Source: Pseudoxanthomonas sp. X-1 (GTDB lineage Bacteria > Pseudomonadota > Gammaproteobacteria > Xanthomonadales > Xanthomonadaceae). From it: a stretch of DNA of 64,000 nucleotides. This document shows positions 46,339 to 57,171 of this stretch, one piece after another. Under the pieces are notes generated by a model. It ran no database searches. It was not told the DNA's origin and saw only the letters and a program-made list of their open reading frames with translations. Numbering within the stretch: the stretch's first letter is position 1; the number at the start of each line of letters is the position of its first letter. A program made the translations under genes and the position numbers. The DNA lies in assembly GCF_020042665.1 (NCBI RefSeq), contig NZ_CP083376.1:966001-1030000 (forward strand), written 5' to 3'.

Positions 46339-47406
46339 ATGGCCGACTACCTGCTGTTTGCGACCGAACGGTACGCCCTGCCTATTCTGGCGCCTCTGGC
46401 CCAGGCGCTGCACGCATCCGGCCAACAGGTCCATGCGTGGTTCGAGGGCAACGCGCGCGGGCTGGAGGCGCAGGTGGCGCCTTGCGTGCGCCCGGTCGAT
46501 CTGAAGGGCGCCGTGGCGCTGCGCCCGCGCGCGGTGTTCAGCGCGGCCAACTGGGTGCCCCCCTTCGTGGCCGGGGCCAAGGTGCAGCTGTTCCATGGCT
46601 TCAACGTGGAGAAGCGCGCCGATGGGCGCGGGCACTTCCGCGTGCGCGGCCTGTTCGACCTGTACTGCACCCAGGGGCCGGCCACCACCGCGCCCTTCCG
46701 CGCGCTGGCCGAGCGCGAAGGCCACTTCGCCGTGGCCCAGACCGGCTGGCCCAAGCTCGACCCGCTGTTCCGCGACGACGGCGGCGCCAGCGCCGCGCTG
46801 CGCGCGCCGGCGGGCGGGCGGCCGGTGATCCTGTTCGGCTCGACCTTCACGGAACGCCTGAGCGCCGCGCCGCTGCTGATCGACCAGATCGCCGCCGACA
46901 TCGCGCGCGGTGAACGCTACTGGCTGCTGACCCTGCATCCCAAGTGCCCGCCGGCGCTGTTCGATCGCTACCGCGCGCTGGCCGGGGCCAACGCCGCCTT
47001 CGTCGAGCCCGAGCAGGTGATGGCGGCCCAGCGCGCGGCCGATGTGCTGGTGTCCGATACCTCCTCGATCGTCTCGGAGTTCGTCGTCCAGCACAAACCG
47101 GTGGTGACCCTGCGCAATCGCGCGCCCAAGCCGCACATGCTCGATTTCGACGACCCGGCGCAGCTGCCGGCGCAGCTGGAGCGCGCGCTGCAGCCAGCGC
47201 CGGCGCTGATGGAGGCGATCGTGCGCTATGCCGATTCGATTCATCCCGATCGCGATGGCTTCAGCGCCGAGCGGGTGATCGCCGCGACCGAGGACTTCAT
47301 CGCCGGCGAGCTGGGCGTGCTCAAGCCCAAGCCCTTCAGCGCGCGCCTGCGCGCCCTGCAGATCCGCAAGGATCTGGGCTACTGGGGACCCGGCGCCAGG
47401 CCTTGA
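46339..47406 (+). CDS. CDP-glycerol glycerophosphotransferase family protein
   Basis: A 355-residue GT-B-like transferase, similar in outline to the TagB/TagF poly(glycerol phosphate) enzymes of teichoic-acid synthesis. Recognisable parts are QLFHGFNVEKRAD near residue 93, QTGWPKLDPLF, ILFGSTFTERLSAAPLL, LLTLHPKCP and DVLVSDTSSIVSEFVVQHKPVVTL. In a Gram-negative organism with LPS-type neighbours it may modify a surface glycan with a polyol phosphate; that is inference. The start is ATG 46339, nine bases from the divergent glycosyltransferase start. The frame is open upstream but antisense to that gene. Confidence 0.85.
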   Translation: MADYLLFATERYALPILAPLAQALHASGQQVHAWFEGNARGLEAQVAPCVRPVDLKGAVALRPRAVFSAANWVPPFVAGAKVQLFHGFNVEKRADGRGHFRVRGLFDLYCTQGPATTAPFRALAEREGHFAVAQTGWPKLDPLFRDDGGASAALRAPAGGRPVILFGSTFTERLSAAPLLIDQIAADIARGERYWLLTLHPKCPPALFDRYRALAGANAAFVEPEQVMAAQRAADVLVSDTSSIVSEFVVQHKPVVTLRNRAPKPHMLDFDDPAQLPAQLERALQPAPALMEAIVRYADSIHPDRDGFSAERVIAATEDFIAGELGVLKPKPFSARLRALQIRKDLGYWGPGARP

Positions 47407-47410
47407 CCTC

Positions 47411-47502
47411 GTGGGAGCCGGCCGGCCGGCGATGGGGCTTTACCGGTAAGGCCCCATCGCCGCCGTGGCGGCTCCCACCCGTGGAGCGGAGCTTGCTCCG
47501 CT
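47411..47502. repeat. Long imperfect hairpin plus second hairpin, family-type intergenic repeat
   Basis: GTGGGAGCCG (47411-47420) pairs with CGGCTCCCAC (47469-47478). Inside, GGCGATGGGGC (47428-47438) pairs with GCCCCATCGCC (47451-47461) around a loop containing the palindrome TTACCGGTAA. A second hairpin AGCGGAGC-TT-GCTCCGCT follows at 47485-47502. Elements with the GGGAGCC...CGATGGGGC...GGCTCCC pattern are common between genes in Stenotrophomonas and Xanthomonas. A fragment (GGCGGCTCCCAC) also lies near 19557. It sits between the stops of convergent genes and could act as a transcript end. The rest of this 229-base gap shows no gene. Confidence 0.65.
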
Positions 47503-47635
47503 GGAGCCTCCCCCACGAACCGAACGAAGGGCAGCGGAGTCCCCAAGAGGGGATTGCCACAAGCTCCGCTCTCCAGGCAGGCCGCTGCGAGATCTGAGGA
47601 GGCAGTTGCTTCCACCCTGCCAAGCGATGGCCTTC

Positions 47636-49150
47636 TTACCAGCGCAGCTGTCGGCGCGCGAGGGTGGCGGTGAGCTGGTCGTGCAACGCGCGCGCCTGTT
47701 CCACCGGCATCAGGCGCAGCTCCAGGCGCGGTCCCTGGCGGGAGGCGCCGGCCGAATCGAGCAGCAGCGTGGCCGTGCCGCAGCGCCGATCCAGCGGCGA
47801 GCGTGTCAGGCGCAGCGCCTGCAGCTTGTCGACTTCGGCGAAGCGCCACCAGCGCGTCCACCAGCCGCCGCGCACGGCCACCAGGCGCGCATCCACGCTC
47901 CAGGCCATGCGCCGCATCTGCCGCCAGGCCTTGAACGCCGACCACGGCCACCACGCCAGCACGGCCAGCGCCAGGACACCCAGCAGCGGCCACAGCGCCG
48001 CGGCCAGGACGATCAGCCAGAACGCCGGCCACAGGCACAGCCGCCACCAGTGCCTGGCCGCCATCGGATGCCAGTGCGCCGGCGGCCAGTGCGCGTCGGG
48101 CAGCAGGTGCTGCAGCAGGGCATCGCAGCGCTCCGGCGTGGCCAGCGGCACCAGTTCGCGGATCGCGCGGTCCTGGTCGTGCGAGGCGCCGACCACGGCG
48201 GTGTCCACATCCAGGCTGCGGCGCTTGAACCAGCGATGCAGCACGCCTTCGCGCAGGGTCCAGGACTGGATGCGGCGGCGCGCCGCGCTGGAGCGCACGC
48301 GCGCCAGCAGGCCGCGCTCGACGGTCAGGCGCTGCTGCGCTTCGCTCAGGCGGAAACCGTGGTACTGCAGCGCCGCCAGCGCGATCGACAGCGCCCGCAG
48401 CAACGCCAGCGCCAGCAGGATCACGCTGGCCGCGGTCAGCAGCCCGGTCAGCCAGCCCAGGTGCAGGTGGCTGGCGAAGCCGAACGCCTGCCGGCCGTAG
48501 TGTTCGATGGCATTGGCGACCACGCGCTGCGGGAACAGCTGGTACAGCGCGCCGGCGGTGGCGGCCATGGCGATCATGCCGCGGTTGGAGATCAGGCCCA
48601 CGCGCACGATCTCGCCCGCGTCCAGGGTCAGCAGGGTGGCGCCGTCCTGCGCCTCGGGCGTCGCTTCGGCGTCGTCGGCCTGGCCGCGATGGCGCACCAG
48701 CGCTTCGAGTGCGAGTGCCTGGTCCAGTCGCAGCACGCGCATCTGCGCCTCGGGCTTGCTGCCGCCGGCCGATTCCAGGCGCAGTTCGGCCACGCCGAAC
48801 AGGCGATGCAGCAGGCTCTGGTGTACGGCCACGTTGTGGATGCGGGCGAACGGGATCTCGCGACGGCTGCGGTTGAGCAGGCCGCTGCGGATGCTCAGGC
48901 CGTCGGCACCGATGCGGTAGCGATAGGTCAGATAGCGCAGCAGCGAGGTGCCGACCAGGATCGCCATCACCACCAGCGTGACGGCGTGGTCGTAGCGGTC
49001 CGACTCGCCATCGCGGCCGCCGAACACCAACAGCACGACCAGCGGCAGCAGGAACTGCTTGAGCTGCTGCAGCAGCACGAACAGCCACGACCACGGATGC
49101 AGGCGCTGGTCGCGGGGGGCGGGCGGCGCCGTGTCGGGGGCGGCGCTCAC
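47636..49150 (-). CDS. PH-domain membrane protein, YdbT type
   Basis: A 504-residue membrane protein with repeated bacterial PH (bPH2) domains between pairs of helices. Three such units can be seen: RYRIGADGLSIRSGLLNRSRREIPFARIHNV at about 70-100, a second at YHGFRLSEAQQRLTVERGLLARVRSSAARRRIQSW, and a third after the last helix pair at VDARLVAVRGGWWTRWWRFAEVDKLQAL. Each has the R/GLL...R..IP..RI pattern. Function is unknown. It starts with GTG at 49150, overlapping the stop of its smaller PH-domain partner (GTGA), the usual YdbS-YdbT pair. Confidence 0.85.
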   Translation of the reverse strand: MSAAPDTAPPAPRDQRLHPWSWLFVLLQQLKQFLLPLVVLLVFGGRDGESDRYDHAVTLVVMAILVGTSLLRYLTYRYRIGADGLSIRSGLLNRSRREIPFARIHNVAVHQSLLHRLFGVAELRLESAGGSKPEAQMRVLRLDQALALEALVRHRGQADDAEATPEAQDGATLLTLDAGEIVRVGLISNRGMIAMAATAGALYQLFPQRVVANAIEHYGRQAFGFASHLHLGWLTGLLTAASVILLALALLRALSIALAALQYHGFRLSEAQQRLTVERGLLARVRSSAARRRIQSWTLREGVLHRWFKRRSLDVDTAVVGASHDQDRAIRELVPLATPERCDALLQHLLPDAHWPPAHWHPMAARHWWRLCLWPAFWLIVLAAALWPLLGVLALAVLAWWPWSAFKAWRQMRRMAWSVDARLVAVRGGWWTRWWRFAEVDKLQALRLTRSPLDRRCGTATLLLDSAGASRQGPRLELRLMPVEQARALHDQLTATLARRQLRW

Positions 49151-49680
49151 AGGGCGTCGTCGTCGCGGTCGAGCTGGTGCGCCAGGCGCTCGCGCAGGCG
49201 TTCGGCATCGCGCTGGTCCAGCCCGGACACCGACACCGCGCTCAGGCGCGTGCCGGCGGTGTGGACCACCAGCGTGGCCAGCCGCGCGGCGCGGTCGAGC
49301 GGGCCGCGGCGCACGTCCAGATGCTGGACGCGGGAGATCGGCACATGGGTCTCGCTGCGCCACAGTCGGCCCTGCATCAGCGCGAAGCCCTGCGCGTCCA
49401 GACGCCAGCGGATGAAGCGATGGCGGCGATAGGCGATCACCGCCGCGCCCAGCGCCACCACCACGACCGCGACCGCGCCTTCGCCCAGCCACCGCGCCAG
49501 GCTCGATGCGTTCAGCCAGGCCACGCCCAAGGCGAACGCACCGGCCACCAGCGTGCCGACGAAGGCGCCGAGCGCGGCCAGCCTGGCGCCGCGAGGCGGC
49601 AGCGGCTGCCAGCCTTCGGGCAGCGCGGTGGCGGACGCGGGCGGCGGGGAGGTTTCGGGAAGCGGAGGCGGGAACGACAC
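49147..49680 (-). CDS. PH-domain membrane protein, YdbS type
   Basis: A 177-residue protein with a Pro-rich N-terminus (SFPPPLPETSPPPAS), two adjacent membrane helices (ARLAALGAFVGTLVAGAFALGVAWLN and LGEGAVAVVVVALGAAVIAY) and one bPH2 domain: RHRFIRWRLDAQGFALMQGRLWRSETHVPISRVQHLDVRRGPLDR. It is the first gene of the YdbS-YdbT pair and overlaps the second by four bases, so a fixed-ratio complex is likely. Function unknown. Confidence 0.85.
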   Translation of the reverse strand: MSFPPPLPETSPPPASATALPEGWQPLPPRGARLAALGAFVGTLVAGAFALGVAWLNASSLARWLGEGAVAVVVVALGAAVIAYRRHRFIRWRLDAQGFALMQGRLWRSETHVPISRVQHLDVRRGPLDRAARLATLVVHTAGTRLSAVSVSGLDQRDAERLRERLAHQLDRDDDAL

Positions 49681-49842
49681 GCGGAGCCTGGACGGGAAGG
49701 GCGGGAGCGGGGCGCCGCCGAGTCTAGAGCCTGTGATGGCCCCTGCGGTGAGCGCGAGGCCGTGTCAGGAAGCTTGGACCCTGTGTCGCGCCGCCGGCCC
49801 TGGCGTCTTCGTCGCTTAGCGGCCGGCGCACTCTCTGGCGTC

Positions 49843-49920
49843 GTTCCCGCGCAAGCGGGAACCCATGGAGTTTACGCACAACCTCCAAAGGCACCGGATC
49901 CCCGCTTTCGCAGGAATGAC
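49843..49920. repeat. REP-like palindrome pair
   Basis: GTTCCCGC-GCAA-GCGGGAAC (49843-49862) is followed about 36 bases later by a degenerate inverted copy, CCCCGCTTTCGCAGGAATGAC (49899 onward), giving the same paired layout as at 1569-1644. It lies in the 261-base gap upstream of the YdbS-type gene and past the ribA stop. I see no other feature in this gap. Confidence 0.65.
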
Positions 49921-49941
49921 GATCCTGAAAGCCGCCCGCAA

Positions 49942-51057
49942 TCAGGACAGCGAAGACAGCAGCGCGTCCACGTCCAGCGCGTGCCCGGCGCGGGCGGCCT
50001 TGGTGCGCAGGTACTGCTCGTTGTCGGTGGTGATGCGGCCGGTGACCGGCAGGCGTTCGACCACTTCCACGCCGACCGCGCGCAGGCGCTCGACCTTGGA
50101 TGGGTTGTTGCTCAGCAGCCGCACCTGATGCACGCCCAGGCCACGCAGCATGGCCGCGGCGGTGCCGTAGCGGCGCTCGTCCGGGCCGAAGCCCAGCAGC
50201 GCGTCGGCATCGATCGTGTCCAGGCCCAGGTGCTGGTAGCCGTAGGCGCGCATCTTGGCGGCGATCCCGGTGCCGCGGCCTTCCTGGTCCAGGTACAGCA
50301 GCACGCCGCCGCCCAGTTCGGCCAGCTTGGCCAGGCCGTTGCGCAGCTGGTCGCCGCAGTCGCACTTGAGCGAGCCGAACAGGTCGCCGGTCAGGCACGA
50401 GGAATGCACCCGCACCGGCACCGGCCGGCTGAAGTCCGGGGTGCCGACGATGATCGCCACCTGGTCGCGCTGGGCCACCCCGCCGCGGAACACCACGAAG
50501 CGCGCATCGCCCAGCCCGCGCAGCGGCACGCGGGTGCTGGCGACTTCCTCCCAGTCCTGCCCGGCGTCGGCCTGGCCGGCCTCGACCTGGTCCAGGGTGA
50601 TGGCCAGACAGGCGTCGAACGGACCGGCCTGCGCCTCCAGGTCGTGCACCACCAGCGCCGGCAGCAGCAGCCCCAGGCGCGCGAGCTGCAACCCGGCGGC
50701 ATCGCGGGCGTTGGCCGGGTGCCAGGCGTCGCCGTGCGGCTGGGCCGGCAGATAGCTCAGGTCGGCGAGCTGATCGAAGCGCCCGTCCAGCGCCAGACGC
50801 GCCCCTTGCGGCGCGTCCAGGCCGAGCACGCCGGCGCGGATCGGCCCGATCGACAGCGTCGCCCGCCCGCCGCTGGCCTCCAGGAAGCCGTGGAAGCTGT
50901 CCGGTGACGCGGTGTCCACCGCCAGCACGGCGGTCTGCCCGCCCTGCGCATCGACCACGCGCAGCGGCCGGCCCGCGCGCAGTTCGGCGGCCGCCCGCTC
51001 GCACGCCACCGCGGCGGGATGGCCGAACAGGGCGAGGTGGAGGTGGGAAGCGGTCAT
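49942..51057 (-). CDS. ribA: GTP cyclohydrolase II with degenerate RibB-like N-terminal half
   Basis: A 371-residue protein. The C-terminal half (about 185-345) is a full GTP cyclohydrolase II, the first enzyme of riboflavin synthesis. Zinc ligands Cys221, Cys232 and Cys234 lie in VRVHSSCLTGDLFGSLKCDC; DQEGRGTGIAAKMRAYGY follows, with the GPDERRYGTA region (Asp293, Arg295) and LLSNNPSKVERL. The first 180 residues are not typical of stand-alone RibA. They resemble the start of RibB (ACERAAAELRAGRPLRVVDAQGG aligns with the RibB N-terminus), but the acidic DDEDRENEGD loop of active RibB is absent. No other rib gene is nearby. The ATG at 51057 gives this full length. Confidence 0.85.
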   Translation of the reverse strand: MTASHLHLALFGHPAAVACERAAAELRAGRPLRVVDAQGGQTAVLAVDTASPDSFHGFLEASGGRATLSIGPIRAGVLGLDAPQGARLALDGRFDQLADLSYLPAQPHGDAWHPANARDAAGLQLARLGLLLPALVVHDLEAQAGPFDACLAITLDQVEAGQADAGQDWEEVASTRVPLRGLGDARFVVFRGGVAQRDQVAIIVGTPDFSRPVPVRVHSSCLTGDLFGSLKCDCGDQLRNGLAKLAELGGGVLLYLDQEGRGTGIAAKMRAYGYQHLGLDTIDADALLGFGPDERRYGTAAAMLRGLGVHQVRLLSNNPSKVERLRAVGVEVVERLPVTGRITTDNEQYLRTKAARAGHALDVDALLSSLS

Positions 51058-51188
51058 GGCGGTCGGAATCAGCGGCGGGGCGAGGAACGGGGGCGGCGTG
51101 CGATGGATCGAATGCGGCCTGTTGGGCATTTTCGCCGATCCGCCGTGCGGCGACGGCCACGCCAGCGGAACGATGCGGGCATGGGCCG

Positions 51189-52109
51189 TCAGTGCGGGTG
51201 CCTGGCGGTCCAGTACGGGTCGGTCTCGCCACTGCCAGGGGGGCGCAGCGTATAGCGCTTGTAGGTCCACTGGTACTGGGCCGGGTCGCGCCGGGCCACG
51301 CGCTCGATCTGCGCGTTGAGCAGCGCCGTGCCCGCCACCGGGTCCGCGTCGCCGATGCCCGGCGGGGTCGGCTCGACGTGCAGGGCGAAATCCAGCCCGC
51401 TGCCCACCCGCTCGCACCAGCCCAGCAGCACGATGGCGCCGGTGCGCTCGGCCAGCCGGTTGACCAGGGTCATGGTCAGCGCGGGCACGCCGAAGAACGG
51501 CACGAACACCCCATCGCCGGCCTTGGGCTGCTGGTCGGGCAGGATGCCGACCGCGCCGCCTTCCTTGAGCACCTTGAACAGCTGGCGCACGGCCGGGCCC
51601 TCGGCGCGCACCTGGCGGATGTTCTCCGCCCCGCGCACGCGCTGCAGGAAGGCGTCGCCGGCGGCCGAGGCCGGCGGCTTGTAGACGATGGCGATGTCCC
51701 CGCGCGAGGCCAGCCACTGGTTCAGCAGCTCCCAGTTGCCGAAATGCGGCGCGGCCACGATCACCCCGCGCCCGGACTTGAGCGCTGCGTCGTACAGGTC
51801 CTGGCCGTGGCGCTGGCGCAGGTGCGCGTCCAGGTTCCGCGCGTGCGGCCGGGTCCAGAAGCGCAGCGTCTCCAGCGCCTGGCGCGCGGTGCCGCGCAGG
51901 ATGCGCCGGTGCAGGTCGGCGCGCTGGCTGGGCAGCAGCTCGGGATAGGCCAGCTCCAGGTTGCGGCGGGCCACCCGGCTCTCGCGCGCGTCCAGCCGGC
52001 CCCAGGTCCAGGCCAGCGCATCGGCGAGGCGGCGCAGCAGCGGCCAGGGCAGGGAGGTGAGGGCGGCGGCGGCGCGGTAGGCGCCAGCGGCCAGCAGGTG
52101 CGGCTTCAT
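51189..52109 (-). CDS. LpxL/HtrB-like lipid A acyltransferase
   Basis: A 306-residue inner-membrane-associated acyltransferase. The family motif H-x4-E is present in [18 protein letters not shown], with supporting [11 protein letters not shown] near residue 48, AIVYKPP and [25 protein letters not shown]. Such enzymes add a second acyl chain to lipid A. It begins 103 bases from the divergent dtd and is followed by ribA after 131 bases. Which acyl chain and position it uses cannot be told; a role on another lysophospholipid is possible but less likely. Confidence 0.9.
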   Translation of the reverse strand: MKPHLLAAGAYRAAAALTSLPWPLLRRLADALAWTWGRLDARESRVARRNLELAYPELLPSQRADLHRRILRGTARQALETLRFWTRPHARNLDAHLRQRHGQDLYDAALKSGRGVIVAAPHFGNWELLNQWLASRGDIAIVYKPPASAAGDAFLQRVRGAENIRQVRAEGPAVRQLFKVLKEGGAVGILPDQQPKAGDGVFVPFFGVPALTMTLVNRLAERTGAIVLLGWCERVGSGLDFALHVEPTPPGIGDADPVAGTALLNAQIERVARRDPAQYQWTYKRYTLRPPGSGETDPYWTARHPH

Positions 52110-52212
52110 CGCGCCAGTCTATCGGCGCTGTCAACCGGGCGGGGATTGCAAAGCCCGGCCCGCGTCCGCACCTTGGGCGGCCGAGACCGGCGCCCCGAGG
52201 AGATCCCAGCCG

Positions 52213-52650
52213 ATGTTGTCGCTGATCCAGCGGGTGACCCGCGCCAGCGTGACGGTGGACGGCCAGACCGTCGGCGCGATCGGCCCCGGGCTGCTGGCCC
52301 TGGTCGGGCTGGAGCCGGGCGACGGCGAGGCGCAGATCCAGCGCATGGCCCAGCGCCTGCTGGGCTACCGGGTCTTCGCCGATGACGCCGGGCGGATGAA
52401 CCGCTCGCTGACCGACACCGGCGGCGGCCTGCTGCTGGTCAGCCAGTTCACCCTGGCGGCCGATACGGCCTCGGGCATGCGGCCCAGCTTCACCACCGCC
52501 GCCCCGCCTGAAGAGGCTGAACGCGGCTTCAACCGGCTGGTGGAGGTCTGCCGGGCGCGGCACGGGGGGGTGGAAACCGGGCGTTTCGGCGCCCATATGG
52601 TGGTGGACCTGGTCAACGACGGCCCGGTGACTTTCCTGCTGCGGCCCTGA
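52213..52650 (+). CDS. dtd: D-aminoacyl-tRNA deacylase
   Basis: A 145-residue enzyme that removes D-amino acids wrongly attached to tRNA. The two defining motifs are intact: the catalytic [13 protein letters not shown] (SQxxL) and the C-terminal [13 protein letters not shown] (NxGPxT-type cross-subunit motif). The N-terminus [17 protein letters not shown] is also standard. Length is normal. It is the last gene before rpoD on the same strand; the strong promoter at 52708 suggests rpoD is transcribed separately. Confidence 0.96.
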   Translation: MLSLIQRVTRASVTVDGQTVGAIGPGLLALVGLEPGDGEAQIQRMAQRLLGYRVFADDAGRMNRSLTDTGGGLLLVSQFTLAADTASGMRPSFTTAAPPEEAERGFNRLVEVCRARHGGVETGRFGAHMVVDLVNDGPVTFLLRP

Positions 52651-52707
52651 GCTGCCGCGAAAACAGCTGCACAAGCCCCACTAAATCCAGACTGGACGCG
52701 GTCCGGC

Positions 52708-52716
52708 TGGTATAAT
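52708..52716 (+). promoter_or_regulatory. Extended -10 promoter of rpoD
   Basis: TGG-TATAAT is a perfect extended -10 element (TGn then TATAAT at 52711-52716), 43 bases before the rpoD start codon. No good -35 stands at 16-18 bases, which fits extended -10 promoters that do not need one. Confidence 0.75.
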
Positions 52717-52758
52717 ACGTGGTTCTCCAGACCTTTCTTTTAGGCGGCGCAAGCACTC

Positions 52759-54624
<1,866 letters not shown>

Positions 54625-54635
54625 TCCAAGCCAGG

Positions 54636-54697
54636 CGCGGGGCCGTCCAGGCCCCGCGAGGCGATCCACGACAGGCCCGCCATCGGCGGGCCTGTCG
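54636..54697 (+). terminator. Two tandem hairpins after rpoD
   Basis: The first is CGCGGGGCC-GTCCA-GGCCCCGCG (54636-54658). The second has a 13-base perfect stem, CGACAGGCCCGCC with GGCGGGCCTGTCG (54669-54697), around ATC. Neither has a long T-run, but their strength and position just past the rpoD stop suggest transcript ends. Confidence 0.65.
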
Positions 54698-54790
54698 CGT
54701 TCTGGGCGGCGGCACGCGCGCCGGTCCGGCGAAACCCTAACGTTCCATCGTCTAGCATCGGCGTTCTTGTCCCCCCAACAAGGAGTCTGC

Positions 54791-55039
54791 GTGCGTGCCA
54801 ACGCCGCCGACTGCGGTGTCTCCATCGCGGTCTTCCCGCAACGCCCCCTGTCCGCGCCGCGGCCCGAGTCGCCTTCGCCGGCGGATCGGATTCGCCAAGC
54901 GCGCCGGCGCCTGTATTCTTTCGCGCATGTCCCCGCGTCCGACCCTGTCGTCTCCCTTCCGCTGCGCCTGCACGCCAGCGTGGCGATCGCGCGCGTGATC
55001 CCTCTCCCGCAGCCTGGCCCCGCGCGCCGCACCGAATGA
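54791..55039 (+). CDS. Possible small ORF coupled to opgH
   Basis: An 82-codon frame starts at GTG 54791, five bases after a good ribosome site (AAGGAG at 54780-54785), and its stop TGA overlaps the opgH start as ATGA (55036-55039). A TAGCAT hexamer at 54753-54758 could be its -10. The product ([20 protein letters not shown] ... [20 protein letters not shown]) is basic and matches nothing I know. It may be a real leader peptide regulating opgH, or merely an open frame in high-GC leader DNA. Apart from this and the rpoD terminators, the 411-base gap shows no gene. Confidence 0.35.
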   Translation: MRANAADCGVSIAVFPQRPLSAPRPESPSPADRIRQARRRLYSFAHVPASDPVVSLPLRLHASVAIARVIPLPQPGPARRTE

Positions 55040-56988
55040 AGATCGCCGAACCCATCCGCGTGCCGTATCCCGAGCACGTCATCGACGAGCAGGCCTTCGC
55101 CTACGAACTGCTGCCGCCACCGGCGCCGCTGGAGATGCCACAGCAGTCGCTGCGCACCGGCAAGCTGCGCAGCCCGCCCATGCCCTCGGCACCGCCGAAC
55201 ATGGCGCTGCGCCGCTTCTACATCTTCGGCGGCACCCTGGCCATCACCCTGGCCGGCCTGTTCCAGATGTTCCGGGTGATGGCGACCGACGGCATCAATC
55301 TGCTCGAAGGCGTGTTCCTGACCCTGTTCGCGCTGCTGTTCGCCTGGGTGTCGCTGTCGTTCTGCAGCGCGCTGGCGGGCTTCCTGCTGATCGTCACGCG
55401 CCGCCGTCGCCGCCTTGGCCTGCGCCCGGAGGATCCGCTGCCCACGCCGACCGTGCGCACCGCGCTGCTGATGCCCACCTACAACGAGGAGCCGCAGCGG
55501 CTGATGGCCGGCCTGCAGGCGATCTACGAGTCGGTGCGCGAGACCGGGCATATCGACCGCTTCGATTTCTTCATCCTCTCCGACACCACGCGCGGGCCGA
55601 TCCGCATGGACGAGGTGGAGGAATTCCATCGCCTGCGCGAACGCCTGGGCGGCGCGCCCAACCTCTACTACCGCCACCGCGCGGACAACGCCGAGCGCAA
55701 GGCCGGCAACATCGCCGAGTGGGTGCGTCGCTTCGGCGCGGCCTATCCGCAGATGCTGATCCTGGACGCGGACAGCCTGATGACCGGCGATACCATCGTG
55801 CGCCTGGCCTGGGGCATGGAGACCCACCCGGACGTGGGGCTGATCCAGTCGCTGCCGCTGATCGTCAACGGCAGCACACTGTTCGCGCGCATGCAGCAGT
55901 TCGCCGGGCGGGTCTACGGCCCGGTGATCGCGCACGGCGTGGCCTGGTGGCACGGCACCGAGAGCAACTACTGGGGCCACAACGCGGTCATCCGCACCCA
56001 GGCCTTCGCCGATCATGCCGGCCTGCCCAAGCTCGGCGGCATCCGCCCGTTCAAGGGCCATGTGCTCAGCCACGACTTCGTCGAGGCGGCGCTGATCCGC
56101 CGCGGCGGCTGGGCCTGCCACATGACCCCGGCGCTGGGCGGCAGCTTCGAGGAGGGTCCGCCGTCGCTGACCGACCTGCTGGTGCGCGACCGCCGCTGGT
56201 GCCAGGGCAACCTGCAGCACGTCGGCGTGCTGCCCACGCGCGGCCTGCACTGGATCAGCCGCACCCACTTCATGATCGGCATCGGCCATTACCTGACCGC
56301 GCCGATGTGGGCGATGATGATGCTGATCGGCATCGCCATCCCGCTGGAGCAGGCCGGCACGCTGCTGAGCCTGTCGGACCTGGCGCATTTCTCGCCGGTG
56401 AGCTACTGGCGCTCGCTCGACCCGGACCGGATCCTGTACGTGTTCGAGGCGACGATGTTCGCGCTGTTCGCGCCCAAGGTCATGGGCTACCTGGCGGTGC
56501 TGGCCGACCGCCGGGTGCGGCGCGGCTGCGGCGGCTGGTTCCGCATGATCGTGAGCATCGTGATCGAGAGCGTGCTGGCCGCGCTGATGGCGCCGATCGT
56601 GATGTACGTGCAGTCGCGCGGCGTGGCCGAGGTGCTGGCCGGCAAGGACTCGGGCTGGGACGCGCAGCGCCGCGACGACGGCTCGATGCCGTGGGGCCTG
56701 CTGGTGCGCCGCTACGGTGGGCTGACCGTGTTCGGGCTGCTGATGGGCGCGGCGGCGTACTTCGTCTCGCCGTCGCTGGCGCTGTGGATGTCGCCGGTGA
56801 TCGCCGGGCTGGTGCTGTCGATCCCGATCGTGGCCCTGACCTCCGCGCGCGGGCCGGGTCAGGCGCTGCGCCGGCTCAAGCTGCTCAGCATCCCCGAGGA
56901 AACGCGCCCGCCCGCGATCCTGGTCCGCGCCGGCCGCCTGCGCCGGCGCATCGAGGCCGAAGCCGAAGCCGCCGCCGAAGCGAACTGA
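55036..56988 (+). CDS. opgH: Osmoregulated periplasmic glucan glucosyltransferase OpgH (MdoH)
   Basis: A 650-residue inner-membrane glycosyltransferase that polymerises UDP-glucose into the backbone of osmoregulated periplasmic glucans and moves it across the membrane. After a cytoplasmic N-terminus come two helices (about 60-115), the GT2 domain with [67 protein letters not shown] and the QxxRW-type motif [14 protein letters not shown], and about six more helices. It is the homologue of hrpM/mdoH of plant-associated xanthomonads. No opgG is adjacent. A possible small ORF overlaps its start. Confidence 0.95.
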   Translation: MKIAEPIRVPYPEHVIDEQAFAYELLPPPAPLEMPQQSLRTGKLRSPPMPSAPPNMALRRFYIFGGTLAITLAGLFQMFRVMATDGINLLEGVFLTLFALLFAWVSLSFCSALAGFLLIVTRRRRRLGLRPEDPLPTPTVRTALLMPTYNEEPQRLMAGLQAIYESVRETGHIDRFDFFILSDTTRGPIRMDEVEEFHRLRERLGGAPNLYYRHRADNAERKAGNIAEWVRRFGAAYPQMLILDADSLMTGDTIVRLAWGMETHPDVGLIQSLPLIVNGSTLFARMQQFAGRVYGPVIAHGVAWWHGTESNYWGHNAVIRTQAFADHAGLPKLGGIRPFKGHVLSHDFVEAALIRRGGWACHMTPALGGSFEEGPPSLTDLLVRDRRWCQGNLQHVGVLPTRGLHWISRTHFMIGIGHYLTAPMWAMMMLIGIAIPLEQAGTLLSLSDLAHFSPVSYWRSLDPDRILYVFEATMFALFAPKVMGYLAVLADRRVRRGCGGWFRMIVSIVIESVLAALMAPIVMYVQSRGVAEVLAGKDSGWDAQRRDDGSMPWGLLVRRYGGLTVFGLLMGAAAYFVSPSLALWMSPVIAGLVLSIPIVALTSARGPGQALRRLKLLSIPEETRPPAILVRAGRLRRRIEAEAEAAAEAN

Positions 56989-57171
56989 GCGCCCCGGCGG
57001 CTACCGCTCCGCTGCGTGCGGCGCGGTCCCCACAGATCGCCGCGCTGCGATCGCCGGACCAAAACCGGAGCCTTCCCGGTTCGGCTTACGCTGACCGGGG
57101 GTGTCCGAAGCGGCATGACGGAAGGCCGGGAGCCGCCGCGACGCCATGCGTGCCGCCGGACGGCATCCAGG

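Noticed and set aside
42439..47406. A complete O-antigen or capsule biosynthesis island
   Set aside because: Only a GT83 transferase, a ligase-like protein, one GT2 and one CDP-glycerol transferase-like gene are present. There are no nucleotide-sugar, flippase or polymerase sets and no composition shift, so it is an ordinary chromosomal envelope block.
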